From: Actinomycetota bacterium
Lineage (GTDB): Bacteria > Actinomycetota > Actinomycetes > Actinomycetales > Dermatophilaceae
Length of the DNA stretch: 64,000 nucleotides
Assembly (NCBI GenBank): GCA_020161845.1
Contig: JAIUNK010000004.1
Span: 149,081-213,080 of the forward strand
Reading direction: 5' to 3'
The translations under genes were made by a program, and so were the position numbers. Below are positions 52,692 to 63,935 of this stretch, in pieces. The notes under the pieces are model-generated. The model ran no database searches, was not told where the DNA came from, and worked only from the letters and a program-made list of their open reading frames with translations. Position 1 is the first letter of the stretch, and every line of letters begins with the position of its first letter.

Positions 52692-53680
52692 AGCGCCGGC
52701 ATCCGGCCGCCGGGCATCAGGAGTTCGGCCTGGTGGGTGACGACCGCCTGCGACGTGGACTGGGCGACCATCGGCGAGTGGAGCGTGTAGATCGCGACGG
52801 CGTAGCGACCGCCGTTGACGTAGCCGATGCTCGGGGTCGTCTCGGCGTCCATCCCGGCGACGTCCCCGCCCCACCCCTGCTTGACCGCGGCGGTGGGGTC
52901 GGCGACCTTGAGCCCGAAGAGCTGATCGGTGCCGTCGTCGGCGACCGGGTGCATGGCTGCCATGGTGCTCGTCAGCCAGGGCCCGACCGTCGGGTCGTTC
53001 TTAGCATCGGCGAGGAAGGTCGCCATACCTTTGGGGGAGACCTGGGTGCTGCCCCATTGGCCGGCGCCGTTCACGGGAGGCATGCCCAGATTGGTGATGC
53101 CGTAGCGGGCCGCGGCCCAGCCGACGACGTCGTCTCCGCCGGCCATGTAGTAGAGCGCGTCCGCGTCGTTGTCGTCGCTGGCCTCGACCATTTGGGTGGC
53201 CGTCGTGGCGACCTGCCCCGACATCTCGCCGTTGGCGAGCAGGTTGGACGCCAGGAGCACCTTCACGGTCGACTCGGTGGGAAATAGGCCCGCCGCGGAT
53301 CCGGCGGTGGTGACCTGACCGGTCTGGGTGTCGACGATGGCGATGCCCGTCGTCCAGCCGAGGGACTGGGCATAGCTCACCGCCGCGTTCGCCGCGGCCT
53401 GCCGGGCCCCGGTCGGAGCGGGAGGAGCGGCCACCGCGGCCACCGGTGTAGCCGTGGTCGTCGCCGCGGGCGCGGTCGTGGTGGTCGAGGGCGGCGAGTC
53501 CGGCGGCGTGCTCGGGGCGGCCATGGCGATCTGGGTTCCCGCGGCGAGAACGGTGGGCTGCGACGTGGGCGTGAGATCGGTGGGGACGCCGTGCAGGGCA
53601 ACCGCGGCCAGGGTCGCGGCGGCGGCCCCCAATGCGCCCACCTGGGCGAGGCGTCGAGACAATCCTGTACGTCGCGTCAT
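52688..53680 (-). CDS. Secreted beta-lactamase-like serine hydrolase
   Basis: A 330-residue protein with an N-terminal signal/anchor (about 10-30) and a long Pro/Thr/Ala linker (to about 95). The class A beta-lactamase-like fold follows: catalytic SxxK in ESTVKVLLA (about 138), an SDDND segment in place of SDN (about 168), and KQGWGG in place of KTG (about 280). Such variants are often peptidases or transpeptidase-like proteins and not true beta-lactamases. It is co-translated with the PAP2 gene. Confidence 0.8.
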   Translation of the reverse strand: MTRRTGLSRRLAQVGALGAAAATLAAVALHGVPTDLTPTSQPTVLAAGTQIAMAAPSTPPDSPPSTTTTAPAATTTATPVAAVAAPPAPTGARQAAANAAVSYAQSLGWTTGIAIVDTQTGQVTTAGSAAGLFPTESTVKVLLASNLLANGEMSGQVATTATQMVEASDDNDADALYYMAGGDDVVGWAAARYGITNLGMPPVNGAGQWGSTQVSPKGMATFLADAKNDPTVGPWLTSTMAAMHPVADDGTDQLFGLKVADPTAAVKQGWGGDVAGMDAETTPSIGYVNGGRYAVAIYTLHSPMVAQSTSQAVVTHQAELLMPGGRMPAL

Positions 53681-54011
53681 GGCGGCTGTCCTTGCTCAGA
53701 GCGCTGATGCGGAGCCTCGTCGTGCTCCGACGTGATAGCGACATGGCACCGGCACTGCTGATGAGAATCCGATGAAAAACCTGTGCGTGCGCTCTGGACG
53801 AACGTCCACGTCTCAGCGTCCCCTCAGCATGGGAGGAAACGTCATATCCGCAGATCAGAGCCGGTAAACAGGCGGCCATCCCAGCTGCCGGTGCGGGCGT
53901 CCAGGCGGGACACCGACAACGCATAGGAATCGGACAGACGGCGCGCGTAGATCTCGAAACCGACGCGGCACCCCAGAGTCCGGGGGGCCGCCAGAGGCGG
54001 AGGTCAGCACC
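53681..54011. promoter_or_regulatory. Divergent regulatory gap with a TGGACG-NN-CGTCCA palindrome at 53795-53808
   Basis: 331 bp between the serine hydrolase and the efflux operon. It contains TGGACGAACGTCCA (53795-53808), the same dyad as the pair at 28086 and 28115. It is 115 bp from the hydrolase start and about 200 bp from the efflux adaptor start. Nothing else convincing is seen; short AT-richer stretches near 53765 may hold promoters. Confidence 0.5.
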
Positions 54012-55336
54012 GTGAGACAGCGAATCCGACAGATGTCCCGACAGGTCTTGGTCGGGATCCTCACACTCCTGTTGCTGTGCGTGGGGGGCGCCGCCTATGC
54101 CGTGAAGGCCCACCTGTCGAGCAGCCCCGCGACCGACACGACCACCACGGTCGCGGTCGCCACGTCGACGCTGCGGCAGACCGTGGCGACCACGGGCACG
54201 GTGGCACCGAGCCAGCGTGCGGATCTGAGCTTCCCGGCCGCAGGCAAGGTCACGGCGGTCAACGTCGCACCCGGTGACTCGGTGACGTCCGGCGAGGTCC
54301 TCGCGAGCATGGACGCCACCGACCTCAACAACGCGGTCGCCCTCGCGCGGGCCAACGTCAACGCGGCCACCGCCCAGCTCAGCGCCGCGAACAGCGGCGG
54401 CAACTCGGCCTCGATCGCGTCCGCGCAGGCCCAGCTCAATGCCTCCAACGCGAGGCTGTCCAGCGCCCAGCTCGCGCTGACCCAGGCCAATCTGACCTCG
54501 CCCTTCGCCGGTGTCGTCGCCGCCGTCAACGTGACGGCCGGCACTGCGGTCAGTGGACCCAGCGCGACCGCCGTGGCGGGCGGATCGAGCGGCTCGGGAT
54601 CGGCCGGCTCCGGTTCGGGTTCCGCCAGCAGCGCGAGCAGCACCGTCGCCATCACCGTGATCACGACGAACAACTGGGTCATCAACGCCTCGGTGGGCAG
54701 CGCCGACCTGCCCTCGCTGACCAAGGGCATGCAGGCCGAGATCACCCCCACCGGGGGCGGCGCGAAGGACTTCGGCACCGTCTCCAGCGTGGGCGTGGTT
54801 GCCACCACCTCTGGATCGACCTCGGGCGGCGGGGCGGCGGGGGGCGCCGGGGCGGGCTCCGGTGCTGCGGGCGCCGTGGCCTCCTTCCCGATCACGATCG
54901 CCGTCACCGGATCACCGACCGGCCTCTATGACGGCGGCACCGTCAACGTCACGCTCATCGTCAAGCAGATCACCGACGCGCTGACTGTCCCCACGGCTGC
55001 CGTCAGCAGCCAGAACGGCACGACCGTCGTTCAGCTCTCCCGCGACGGGCAGAGCGTGACCACGCCGGTCAACGTCGGGATGGTGTCCGGCGGTCTCACC
55101 CAAATCACCAAAGGCCTGTCCGCGGGTGACCAGGTGCTCGTGACCATCCGGGCCCGTACGCCGGGAGCCGGCGCGACCAGCGGTGCGACCGGCAGGGCCG
55201 GTGGGGCCGGTGGGGCCGGCGGCGGAGCTGGGTACGGCGGGGGAAGCGGTGGCGCAGGGGGGTACGGCGGGCAGGGCGGCGCCGGCTTCGGCGGCCGCAC
55301 GGCCGGCCAGGGCGGCGCACAGAGCGGGGCGGGGCA

Positions 55337-55340
<4 letters not shown>
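54012..55340 (+). CDS. MacA-type efflux adaptor protein (first)
   Basis: A 442-residue membrane-fusion protein. An N-terminal anchor (about 12-33) is followed by a biotinyl-lipoyl half-motif (FPAAGKVTAVNVAPGDSV), a coiled-coil hairpin (about 100-160), the second lipoyl half, a beta-barrel region and a Gly/Ala-rich tail of about 60 residues. It links an ABC transporter to the cell envelope outside. A Gly/Ser spacer interrupts the domain near 200-215. It starts at the GTG at 54012 and is co-translated with the ATPase gene (ATGA). Confidence 0.85.
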
Positions 55341-57317
<1,977 letters not shown>

Positions 57318-57321
<4 letters not shown>

Positions 57322-58283
57322 CCATGACTAACCCACGCAACGACCTCGTTCCCACCCGCACCCTGCGCCGTCTTCGCGGCGCCCCGGTCGCGGCCCGCTC
57401 GGCCGCGGCGGTCGGCCTGCTCATCACCCTGCCGCTCGTGTCGGCCTGCAGCGGCCAGTCCAACGCGAGCGCCTCGAGCGCGACCCCAGCCGCCGGCAGC
57501 ACCGGCTCGACCAGCCAGCCGGCCGCGCCCGGCGTCTCCGGACAGATCGCCGCCGTGCAGGGCACCACGCTGCAGGTCCAGGGCAACAACCAGCAGACCG
57601 CGGTCAACTACTCGAGCTCGACCAGCATCCGCTCCGCCAGGGCGGGCACCGTCGCCGAAGTCACGGTGGGCAGCTGCGTCGTCGTACGGCCGGCCACGAC
57701 CACGGCCACCCCCGGCGCCGGCGCGACCACCCCCAGTGGCGGGACTGCGCAAACCCTCACCGCCGGGACGGTCGAAATCAGCGCACCCGTCAACGGTTCC
57801 TGCACCGGCGCGGGCGCGTTTGGCCAGGGCGGCCGACAAGGCCAACGCCCCACGGGGTCGGCCACGGGCGGTACGTCGAACGGCGGCGCGTCCAATGGCG
57901 GCACCGGGGGCGCTAACCGCGGCGGCGGGTACGGGCGGGGCGGCGTGACCGGCATGGTCGCTTCCGTCGGCGCAGGCACCTTCACCGTGACCCCGCAGGC
58001 CCGTCCGGCCGGCGGCGGCTCGACGGGGACCGGCCAGGCCACGACCCCGGCAGCGCAGACGGTGACCGAGGCGAGTTCGACGACGTACTCCGTGTTGGCC
58101 ACCGGCGCCGCAAGCGACCTGTCGGTCGGGCGCTGCGTGACCGCGCTCGGCTCGGCCGACTCGACCGGCGCCATTTCGGCCACTTCCATCACGGTGCGCG
58201 ACGCGGTCAACGGCTCGTGCATGACCGCCGGCGCCGGCCCTCGCTCCCGCGCCGGAGCCTCCGCCACAGCGACGGGATCCTGA
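57318..58283 (+). CDS. DUF5666-like lipoprotein of the efflux operon
   Basis: A 321-residue protein. The lipobox LVSAC puts the lipidated Cys at residue 44. Two beta-rich repeats, each beginning with GQIAAVQGTTLQVQ-like or GMVASVGAGTFTVT-like sequence and containing VGSCVVV or VGRCVTA, match DUF5666 units. The linker between them is Gly/Asn-rich. It probably sits on the outer face beside the transporter; its role is unknown. Confidence 0.78.
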
Positions 58284-58284
58284 G

Positions 58285-60567
58285 ATGACCGACCCCAACA
58301 TCACGCCACCCCCGCCAAACCCGGCCGCCCTACACCAGGCCCCGCCGCCGGAGGCGATGCCGGGACCGGCCGCGGCGGAATCGACGGCCGCGCCGGCCGC
58401 GTCGGCCGCCGCGGCTCGGCCGACGCCCCGCCGGCGACGCCCGGCCGGTTCCCGCGGCGTCCGAGCCGCGAAAGTGGGCATCCCCGCCGCCGTAGCGCTG
58501 CTCCTGGTCGGCATCGGCGCGCACGCGGCCACGGCGTCGCCGTCGGATGAATACCGGACCACGACCGTCGCGGAAGGCGCCGTCGAACAGGACCTCGTCC
58601 TCACGGGCACCGCCCAACCTGTCACCAAGGTGACCGTCGCGTTTCCGGTCGCCGCCAAAGTCACGGGCGTCAATGTCACGGTCGGTCAGCAGGTCACCGC
58701 CGGCCAGCCCCTGGCCACGATCGACACCACCGCGCTGCAACAGGCCGTCCTCGACGCCCAAGCCCAGGTCGCGGCGGCGGAGGCGAGCATCAGCACGGCG
58801 GCAACCGGGTCGTCGGGTGGTTCGGGCGGCTCGGGTGGGTCGAGCGGCTCGGGTGGGGCGCCGGTGGCGGCCGTGGCGGCACGATCTGCCAGTACGGCGC
58901 CCGCCGCCTCCTCGACCTCGACAGCCGCCGGGACCCGTAGTGCGGGGGCCACAAGCGGCGCGGGGACGTCAGGTGGCGCCGGGACCGGCGCCGCGGGGAC
59001 GGGTAGTCAGGCAAGTGCCACCGCCAAGACCGCCACGGCCGACCAGTTGGTCGCGGCGGTCCAGGCCGCCATGGCCAAGGAGCAGACGGCCTGCGCCGCG
59101 GTGCTCGGCCCCGACACCACTCCGCCGCCCGACAACAGCCCGACGCCCACCGGCGGCCCCACCCCCTCCGGTGCGCCGTCTGCGTCGAATAGCCCCTCGC
59201 CATCTGGCATGTCGGCGCCGCCGAGCGCGCCGGCACCGACGAGTCCGCCGGCGTCCGCCGACCCGACGGCGACGTCGACCGCCCGGCGCGGCTCCAGCAC
59301 GCCCAGCATCTCGGTCCCACCGAGCGCGGCCGACAGTTCCGCACCCTCCGCAGCGACGCCGGAACCCACGTCCGCGCCCACGGTCCAGTGGGCCGGCTCG
59401 TCCACCAAGACCGCGTCCCCGATCAGCGCCAGGACCGGCCCCAACTCGGAGCCGACGATCGGTCAGCTGACGACCTGCGTGGCATCGATGGGCGATCTCA
59501 TGCACGCCGAAGCCGCGGCGGCCAGTGCCTTGACCACGCTGGCGCACCAACTCGACGCCGCGGCGGCGTCGAGTGCGGCGACATCTGGTGGGTCTGGCTC
59601 CAGCGGGTCCGGGTCCGGTTCCAGTGGTGCCGCGCGCACGGCCACCGGGTCCACCGGTGCCTCATCCGCTGCCTCATCCGGGGCGGCGGGGACGACGAGC
59701 CGCGGCGCGGCGAGTCAGGGCGGCTCCGGGTCGTCGGGGGGCACCGGCACGTCGGTGTTGACCGCTGACGCGAGGAATCTGCAGCAACAATCCAGCCTGT
59801 TGGCAGCGCAGCAGACGCTCGGGGCGGCGGAGACGGCGCTGTCGTCGGCGACCTTGACCGCGCCCATCTCGGGCCAGGTGGCGGCAGTGCCGTTCACGGT
59901 GGGCACGACGGAATCGACCGCATCGGCGATCACCATCGTGGCGCCGGGGGCAACGCAGCTGACCGTCAACATCCCCGCCTCGGCGCTGCTCCAAGTGAAG
60001 GTGGGTCAGAAGGCCAAAGTCACGCCCTCCGGCCAGGCGCCACTGGACGCGACGGTCCAGCGGGTCGGCATCCTGCCGAACAGCGCGGCGTCGGCCAGTA
60101 CCACGACGTACCCCGTGGTGGTTCTTGTTCCGAGCACGCCGGCCGCCCTTTCTGCCGGCGCCCGAGCCCAGGTCTCGATCGTGACGAACACGATCGCCAA
60201 GGGGCTCGTCGTGCCGCTGTCCGCCATCACCAGGACGGGCGCAACCACGGGCACGGCGCACGTCCTGAACGGCGATACCGTCACGACCACGTCAGTCGGC
60301 GTCGGCGCGGTCGGCAGCGAGACCGTGCAGCTGACCAGCGGCGTGAAAGCGGGTGACCAGCTGGTCCTGGCCGACGTGCAGGCCGCGCTTCCGGGCAACT
60401 CGACGCAGGCGAACAACCGGTTGGGTTCCGCGGCAGGCGGGGTTGGCGGCTCGGGGGCGTTTGGTGGCGCCGGCGGGACCGGTGTCGGGGGCGGCGGCAA
60501 TGGTGCGGGCGGCGGTGCCGGCAATGGCGGCGCCCGCGGCGGAGCCGGCGGGCGACCCGGCGGCTGA
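58285..60567 (+). CDS. Second MacA/HlyD-type adaptor with very long low-complexity insert
   Basis: A 760-residue protein. A helix near residue 60-80 is the membrane anchor. The lipoyl half-motif (FPVAAKVTGVNVTVGQQV) and the start of the coiled coil (to about 170) are normal. Then about 300 residues of Ser/Gly/Ala/Thr/Pro-rich sequence, broken by one helical block (about 250-270, VAAVQAAMAKEQTACAA), replace the coiled-coil hairpin. The second helix (NLQQQSSLLAAQQTLGAAETAL), the lipoyl half and the barrel resume near 495-690. The tail is Gly-rich. It starts one base after the lipoprotein stop. Confidence 0.8.
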   Translation: MTDPNITPPPPNPAALHQAPPPEAMPGPAAAESTAAPAASAAAARPTPRRRRPAGSRGVRAAKVGIPAAVALLLVGIGAHAATASPSDEYRTTTVAEGAVEQDLVLTGTAQPVTKVTVAFPVAAKVTGVNVTVGQQVTAGQPLATIDTTALQQAVLDAQAQVAAAEASISTAATGSSGGSGGSGGSSGSGGAPVAAVAARSASTAPAASSTSTAAGTRSAGATSGAGTSGGAGTGAAGTGSQASATAKTATADQLVAAVQAAMAKEQTACAAVLGPDTTPPPDNSPTPTGGPTPSGAPSASNSPSPSGMSAPPSAPAPTSPPASADPTATSTARRGSSTPSISVPPSAADSSAPSAATPEPTSAPTVQWAGSSTKTASPISARTGPNSEPTIGQLTTCVASMGDLMHAEAAAASALTTLAHQLDAAAASSAATSGGSGSSGSGSGSSGAARTATGSTGASSAASSGAAGTTSRGAASQGGSGSSGGTGTSVLTADARNLQQQSSLLAAQQTLGAAETALSSATLTAPISGQVAAVPFTVGTTESTASAITIVAPGATQLTVNIPASALLQVKVGQKAKVTPSGQAPLDATVQRVGILPNSAASASTTTYPVVVLVPSTPAALSAGARAQVSIVTNTIAKGLVVPLSAITRTGATTGTAHVLNGDTVTTTSVGVGAVGSETVQLTSGVKAGDQLVLADVQAALPGNSTQANNRLGSAAGGVGGSGAFGGAGGTGVGGGGNGAGGGAGNGGARGGAGGRPGG

Positions 60568-60617
60568 TCGGGATCGGGCCACCTTGTGACCCGTGCACGG
60601 GCCGGCCTGCCCGGCTG

Positions 60618-60681
60618 CGCCGGTCCCCGCTCGCCCGTCCTGATGTCAGACTCGGCATCGGGAGGGCGAGCGGGGCCGGCG
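60618..60681. terminator. Long stem-loop between the efflux operon and the response regulator gene
   Basis: 60618-60636 pairs with 60664-60681 (18 pairs, one bulged T) around a 27-base loop. No T-run follows. It may terminate the efflux operon or act as a regulatory hairpin in the regulator leader; it ends five bases before the AGGAGG ribosome site. Confidence 0.55.
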
Positions 60682-60700
60682 AGCTAGGAGGATGGGTCGG

Positions 60701-61384
60701 GTGCGGGTGCGGGTGCTGGTGGTGGACGACGACGCCTCGCTGGCGGAACTGGTCAAACGTGGCCTTGAATCCGAGGGCTTTGACGTCGATCTGGCCGCCG
60801 ATGGAGAACAGGGATTCCGCGCGGCGTACGACGGGGATTACGACGTCATCGTCCTCGACATCATGCTGCCGCGCCTCAACGGGTTCAAGGTGGTCGAGGC
60901 GCTGCGGCAGCGTCACGTCACGGCGCCCATCCTGATGCTCACCGCGAAGGACGGCGCCTATGACGAGGTGGACGCGTTCGAGCTGGGCGCCGACGACTAC
61001 CTGACCAAGCCGTTTCACCTGGTGGTGCTGGTGGCGCGGCTGCGGGCGTTGGTGCGCCGCAGCGCACCGGAGCGCGACGAGTGCCTGCGCCTGGGGGACC
61101 TCTCCCTGGACCCGGCGTCCCACCAGGTCATGCGGGGGGCGGACAAGATTTCGTTGACGGCTCGAGAGTTCGCCCTGCTGGAATATCTGCTGCGGCGCCG
61201 GGGCAAGGTGGTCAGTAAGCAGCACATCGCCGACGCGGTGTGGGGCCAGGACTTTGCCGGGGATCTGAACGTCGTCGAGGTCTATGTGGGCTACCTGCGC
61301 CGCAAGATCGATGCGCCGTTTGGCACCCAGAGCGTCGAGACGCTTCGCGGCGTGGGTTATCGCGTCGCGGCCAACGACGGCTGA
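60701..61384 (+). CDS. OmpR/PhoB-family response regulator
   Basis: A 227-residue protein: receiver domain (VVDDDASLAELV, phospho-acceptor Asp in VLDIMLPR near 50, Lys in TKPF) and winged-helix DNA-binding domain (LTAREFALLEYLL, VEVYVGYLRRKID, LRGVGYR). AGGAGG (60686-60691) directly abuts an ATG at 60692, so the GTG at 60701, nine bases later, is the more likely start. It faces the histidine kinase gene tail to tail. By position it may control the efflux operon. Confidence 0.92.
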   Translation: MRVRVLVVDDDASLAELVKRGLESEGFDVDLAADGEQGFRAAYDGDYDVIVLDIMLPRLNGFKVVEALRQRHVTAPILMLTAKDGAYDEVDAFELGADDYLTKPFHLVVLVARLRALVRRSAPERDECLRLGDLSLDPASHQVMRGADKISLTAREFALLEYLLRRRGKVVSKQHIADAVWGQDFAGDLNVVEVYVGYLRRKIDAPFGTQSVETLRGVGYRVAANDG

Positions 61385-62755
61385 TCACCCCGTGACGGGT
61401 AGCGAGACCGTGAACCTGGCGCCGCCCAGTGGCGAGTTATCCACGGCCACGGAGCCGTGGTGCGCCCGGACGACTTCGGCGACGATGGCCAGGCCTAACC
61501 CCGAGCCGCCGTCGTGCCGGGAGCGCTCGCTGTCGAGGCGCAGGAACCGTTCGAAGACCCGCTCCCGGTCCTCGGCCGCAATGCCGGGACCGTCATCCTC
61601 CACACGGACCCGAATGAGCCCGTCCACCGGGGCATCCACCGACAGGGCTAGGGCCGACTTCGCATGACGGGCGGCGTTGTCGGTCAGGTTGCGCACGACG
61701 CGGACAAGCTGGTGTTCATCGCCCAGCACGCGCGCGGCGGCGATGTCCTGCCGTACGTCGAGGTCGGTGGTCAGCGTGAGTCGACGTACCTCCGCGCCCA
61801 CCACCTCGTCCAGGTCGACCTCGACGCGGCGCGCCAAGGGCAGCCGGCCCGCGTCATCGACCTTCGACAGGGTGAGCAGGTCATCGACGAGTTGGCGCAG
61901 GCGTTCGGTTTCCCGGCCCACCACGGGGGCGACCTCGTCCCAGGTGACATCGCCGCCGGGGGAGTCGGCGAGCTCGACGGCCATGGAGAGGCTGGCCAGC
62001 GGGGATCTCAGTTCGTGGCTGGCGTCGGCGACGAACCGTCGCTGCGCCTGTTGGCCGGCCTCTAGCCGGCCGAGCATGTCGTTCATCGTGAGGGCGAGCC
62101 GGGTGATCTCGTCGTCGCCGCCCGGGACGCTGACGCGGGCGTCCAGGTGTCCGGTGGTGATCACCTCGGCGTCGCGCCGGATCTGCTCGACCGGCCGCAG
62201 CGTGCGACCCACCAGCAGCCACGCGGCGACCGCCGTGCCGGCCAGCACGAGCGGCCCTCCGACGAGCATGGCCTTCCCGAAGGTCGTGACCGCATCGCGT
62301 TCCGGGCCCTGGTTGATGGCGACGACCACCGTGTACCGCTGCCCGCCGGCCTCCACCCCCCGGGCGGCGATCAGCGGCGCGATCGCGCGCCCGGGCCAGG
62401 GGATGGCGTCCCCGCCGCTGGTCTGCGTGCTGTCGAGGCCCGGTCGCAGGTCGGTCAGCGGCCGTTGGGCGGACCTGGTCGAGGCGAAGACCACGCTCCC
62501 ACTGCCATCGAGCACCTGCACGCGGCCGCCCTCGTCGACGAAATCGCTGGCCCCCCGCTCGACCGAACCGAGACCGTCCTGCGCGAGAACGGCCGCGACG
62601 TCGCGGGCCTGGTTTTCGGCGCGCGTGGTCAGCGACGCGGACATCGTGCGGTGCAGGGCCAGGACCAGCCCGAGGGTGGCCACCAGGACGGGCAGGAGGA
62701 CGGCGAGTACGGCGATCGCGGTCAGTCGTCCCCGCACCCCGAAGGTGGCGCGCAT
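61385..62755 (-). CDS. Two-component sensor histidine kinase
   Basis: A 456-residue kinase. The first membrane helix is at about 13-35 and the second at about 165-188, with a 130-residue extracytoplasmic sensor between. A HAMP domain follows, then HisKA with the phosphorylated His in FVADASHELRSPL (about 247), N box NLTDNAARHA, and G boxes DDGPGIA and GSGLGLAIV. The stop codon directly abuts the stop of the response regulator on the other strand (TGATCA at 61382-61387). It almost certainly pairs with that regulator. Confidence 0.93.
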   Translation of the reverse strand: MRATFGVRGRLTAIAVLAVLLPVLVATLGLVLALHRTMSASLTTRAENQARDVAAVLAQDGLGSVERGASDFVDEGGRVQVLDGSGSVVFASTRSAQRPLTDLRPGLDSTQTSGGDAIPWPGRAIAPLIAARGVEAGGQRYTVVVAINQGPERDAVTTFGKAMLVGGPLVLAGTAVAAWLLVGRTLRPVEQIRRDAEVITTGHLDARVSVPGGDDEITRLALTMNDMLGRLEAGQQAQRRFVADASHELRSPLASLSMAVELADSPGGDVTWDEVAPVVGRETERLRQLVDDLLTLSKVDDAGRLPLARRVEVDLDEVVGAEVRRLTLTTDLDVRQDIAAARVLGDEHQLVRVVRNLTDNAARHAKSALALSVDAPVDGLIRVRVEDDGPGIAAEDRERVFERFLRLDSERSRHDGGSGLGLAIVAEVVRAHHGSVAVDNSPLGGARFTVSLPVTG

Positions 62756-62872
62756 GGGCTCATCATCGCCCGGTCTGCAGTGGAGACCATCAACGGCGCT
62801 CCGACACTGCCGAGAGCGATTGGGTGAGCCCTCAGCGGGCGCGGCCCTGAGGGCGAACCTGAGAATGCTCGG

Positions 62873-63229
62873 TCAGCCGCGCAAGATTCGCTCCATGGCC
62901 TTGCCCTTGGCGAGCTCGTCGATGAGCTTGTCGAGCCAGCGGATCTGCTGCATCAGCGGGTCGTCGATGGTTTCGACCCGGTGCCCGCAGATCACGCCGG
63001 TGATGAGTGGGGCGTTCGGGTTCATGGCCGGGGCCTGCGCGAAGAAGGTCGCCAGGTCTCGACCGTCCGAGATGGCTTGCGCCAGGCCCGCCTCGTCGTA
63101 CCCGGTCAGCCAACCGATGATCGCGTCCACCTCGGCGCGGGTGCGGCCCTTGCGCTCGGCCTTGGCGACGTACAGGGGGTAGACGTCGGCGAAACCGGTC
63201 CGGAAGATGCGGTGCTCCCCAGCGGACAC
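62873..63229 (-). CDS. DUF2200 domain-containing protein
   Basis: A 118-residue protein. Family blocks: [47 protein letters not shown] and [15 protein letters not shown]. Small, soluble and widespread; the function is unknown. It starts at a GTG. Confidence 0.9.
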   Translation of the reverse strand: MSAGEHRIFRTGFADVYPLYVAKAERKGRTRAEVDAIIGWLTGYDEAGLAQAISDGRDLATFFAQAPAMNPNAPLITGVICGHRVETIDDPLMQQIRWLDKLIDELAKGKAMERILRG

Positions 63230-63392
63230 GCCTACTCCTTCGTTGGCCGACGAAACCAGTTTAGCTATCGCTCGTTTTCGTGCTCAGTGCTTGCGGGTCG
63301 GCAGACGCTGGTCGCCTGCCGACTGGCCACGCGCCATCAGGGGCGCTTGTCTGCGAGCGCGGTAAGGCTGGGTGGCCTCTGCCGAGGCGTGA

Positions 63393-63403
63393 CATGTAAC
63401 ATG
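63393..63403 (+). promoter_or_regulatory. CATGTAACATG palindrome upstream of mazEF
   Basis: An 11-bp palindrome ending five bases before the mazE start. A site of this size is a plausible autoregulatory operator for the antitoxin. Confidence 0.45.
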
Positions 63404-63408
63404 AGGCC

Positions 63409-63612
63409 ATGGCGGTACGAGATCGGGTCAGTGCCTATCGAGCCCGGATGCGGGCCCAAGGGCTGCGTCCTGTCCAGATCTGGGTGCCGGACGTGCGCTC
63501 GCCCGGATTTGCTGCCGAGGCGCTGCGCCAGTCGAGCCTCGTCGCTGCCGCCGATCGGGATGCCGACGAGATGGCCTTCATCGAGGCGGTTTCGGAGGAT
63601 TGGGGCGCATGA
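63409..63612 (+). CDS. mazE: MazE-family antitoxin (DUF3018 type)
   Basis: A 67-residue protein: RVSAYRARMRAQGLRPVQIWVPDVRSPGF is the ribbon-helix-helix-like DNA-binding part, and DADEMAFIEAVSEDW the toxin-binding tail. Its stop overlaps the mazF start (ATGA). Confidence 0.88.
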   Translation: MAVRDRVSAYRARMRAQGLRPVQIWVPDVRSPGFAAEALRQSSLVAAADRDADEMAFIEAVSEDWGA

Positions 63613-63935
63613 GGCGCGGCGACCTCGTCACGGTTGCCGGTGGCGGCTACGCCAGCAAACCCCGCCCCGCCCTGATCATCCAGGACGACCGATTCGCCGG
63701 GACCGACTCGCTGACGATCTGCCCGCTCACGACGACCGAGGTGGAGGCGCCTCTGCTTCGCGTGCTGGTCCGCGCTGATGAGGCCAATGGTCTCGTGCGC
63801 GACAGCGCCGTGATGATCGACAAGGTCACCACGGTTCGTCGCGGCAACGCTCAAGCCGTCGTGGGCCACCTCGACGCGGCGACGCTCATCGAGGTGGAGC
63901 GGCGAATCCTGGTGTTCCTCGGCTTCGGGGCCTAA
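63609..63935 (+). CDS. mazF: MazF/PemK-family toxin
   Basis: A 108-residue endoribonuclease: GDLVTVAGGGYASKPRPALIIQDD, then TICPLTTTE and SAVMIDKVTTVRR are family blocks. The Arg of KPRP contributes to catalysis. The ATG at 63609 overlaps the antitoxin stop; an earlier in-frame start is inside mazE. Confidence 0.92.
   Translation: MRRGDLVTVAGGGYASKPRPALIIQDDRFAGTDSLTICPLTTTEVEAPLLRVLVRADEANGLVRDSAVMIDKVTTVRRGNAQAVVGHLDAATLIEVERRILVFLGFGA

Noticed and set aside
53377-54113. Open minus-strand frames in the gap before the efflux operon
   Set aside because: Composition and lack of ribosome sites suggest shadows; the gap is better read as a regulatory region.
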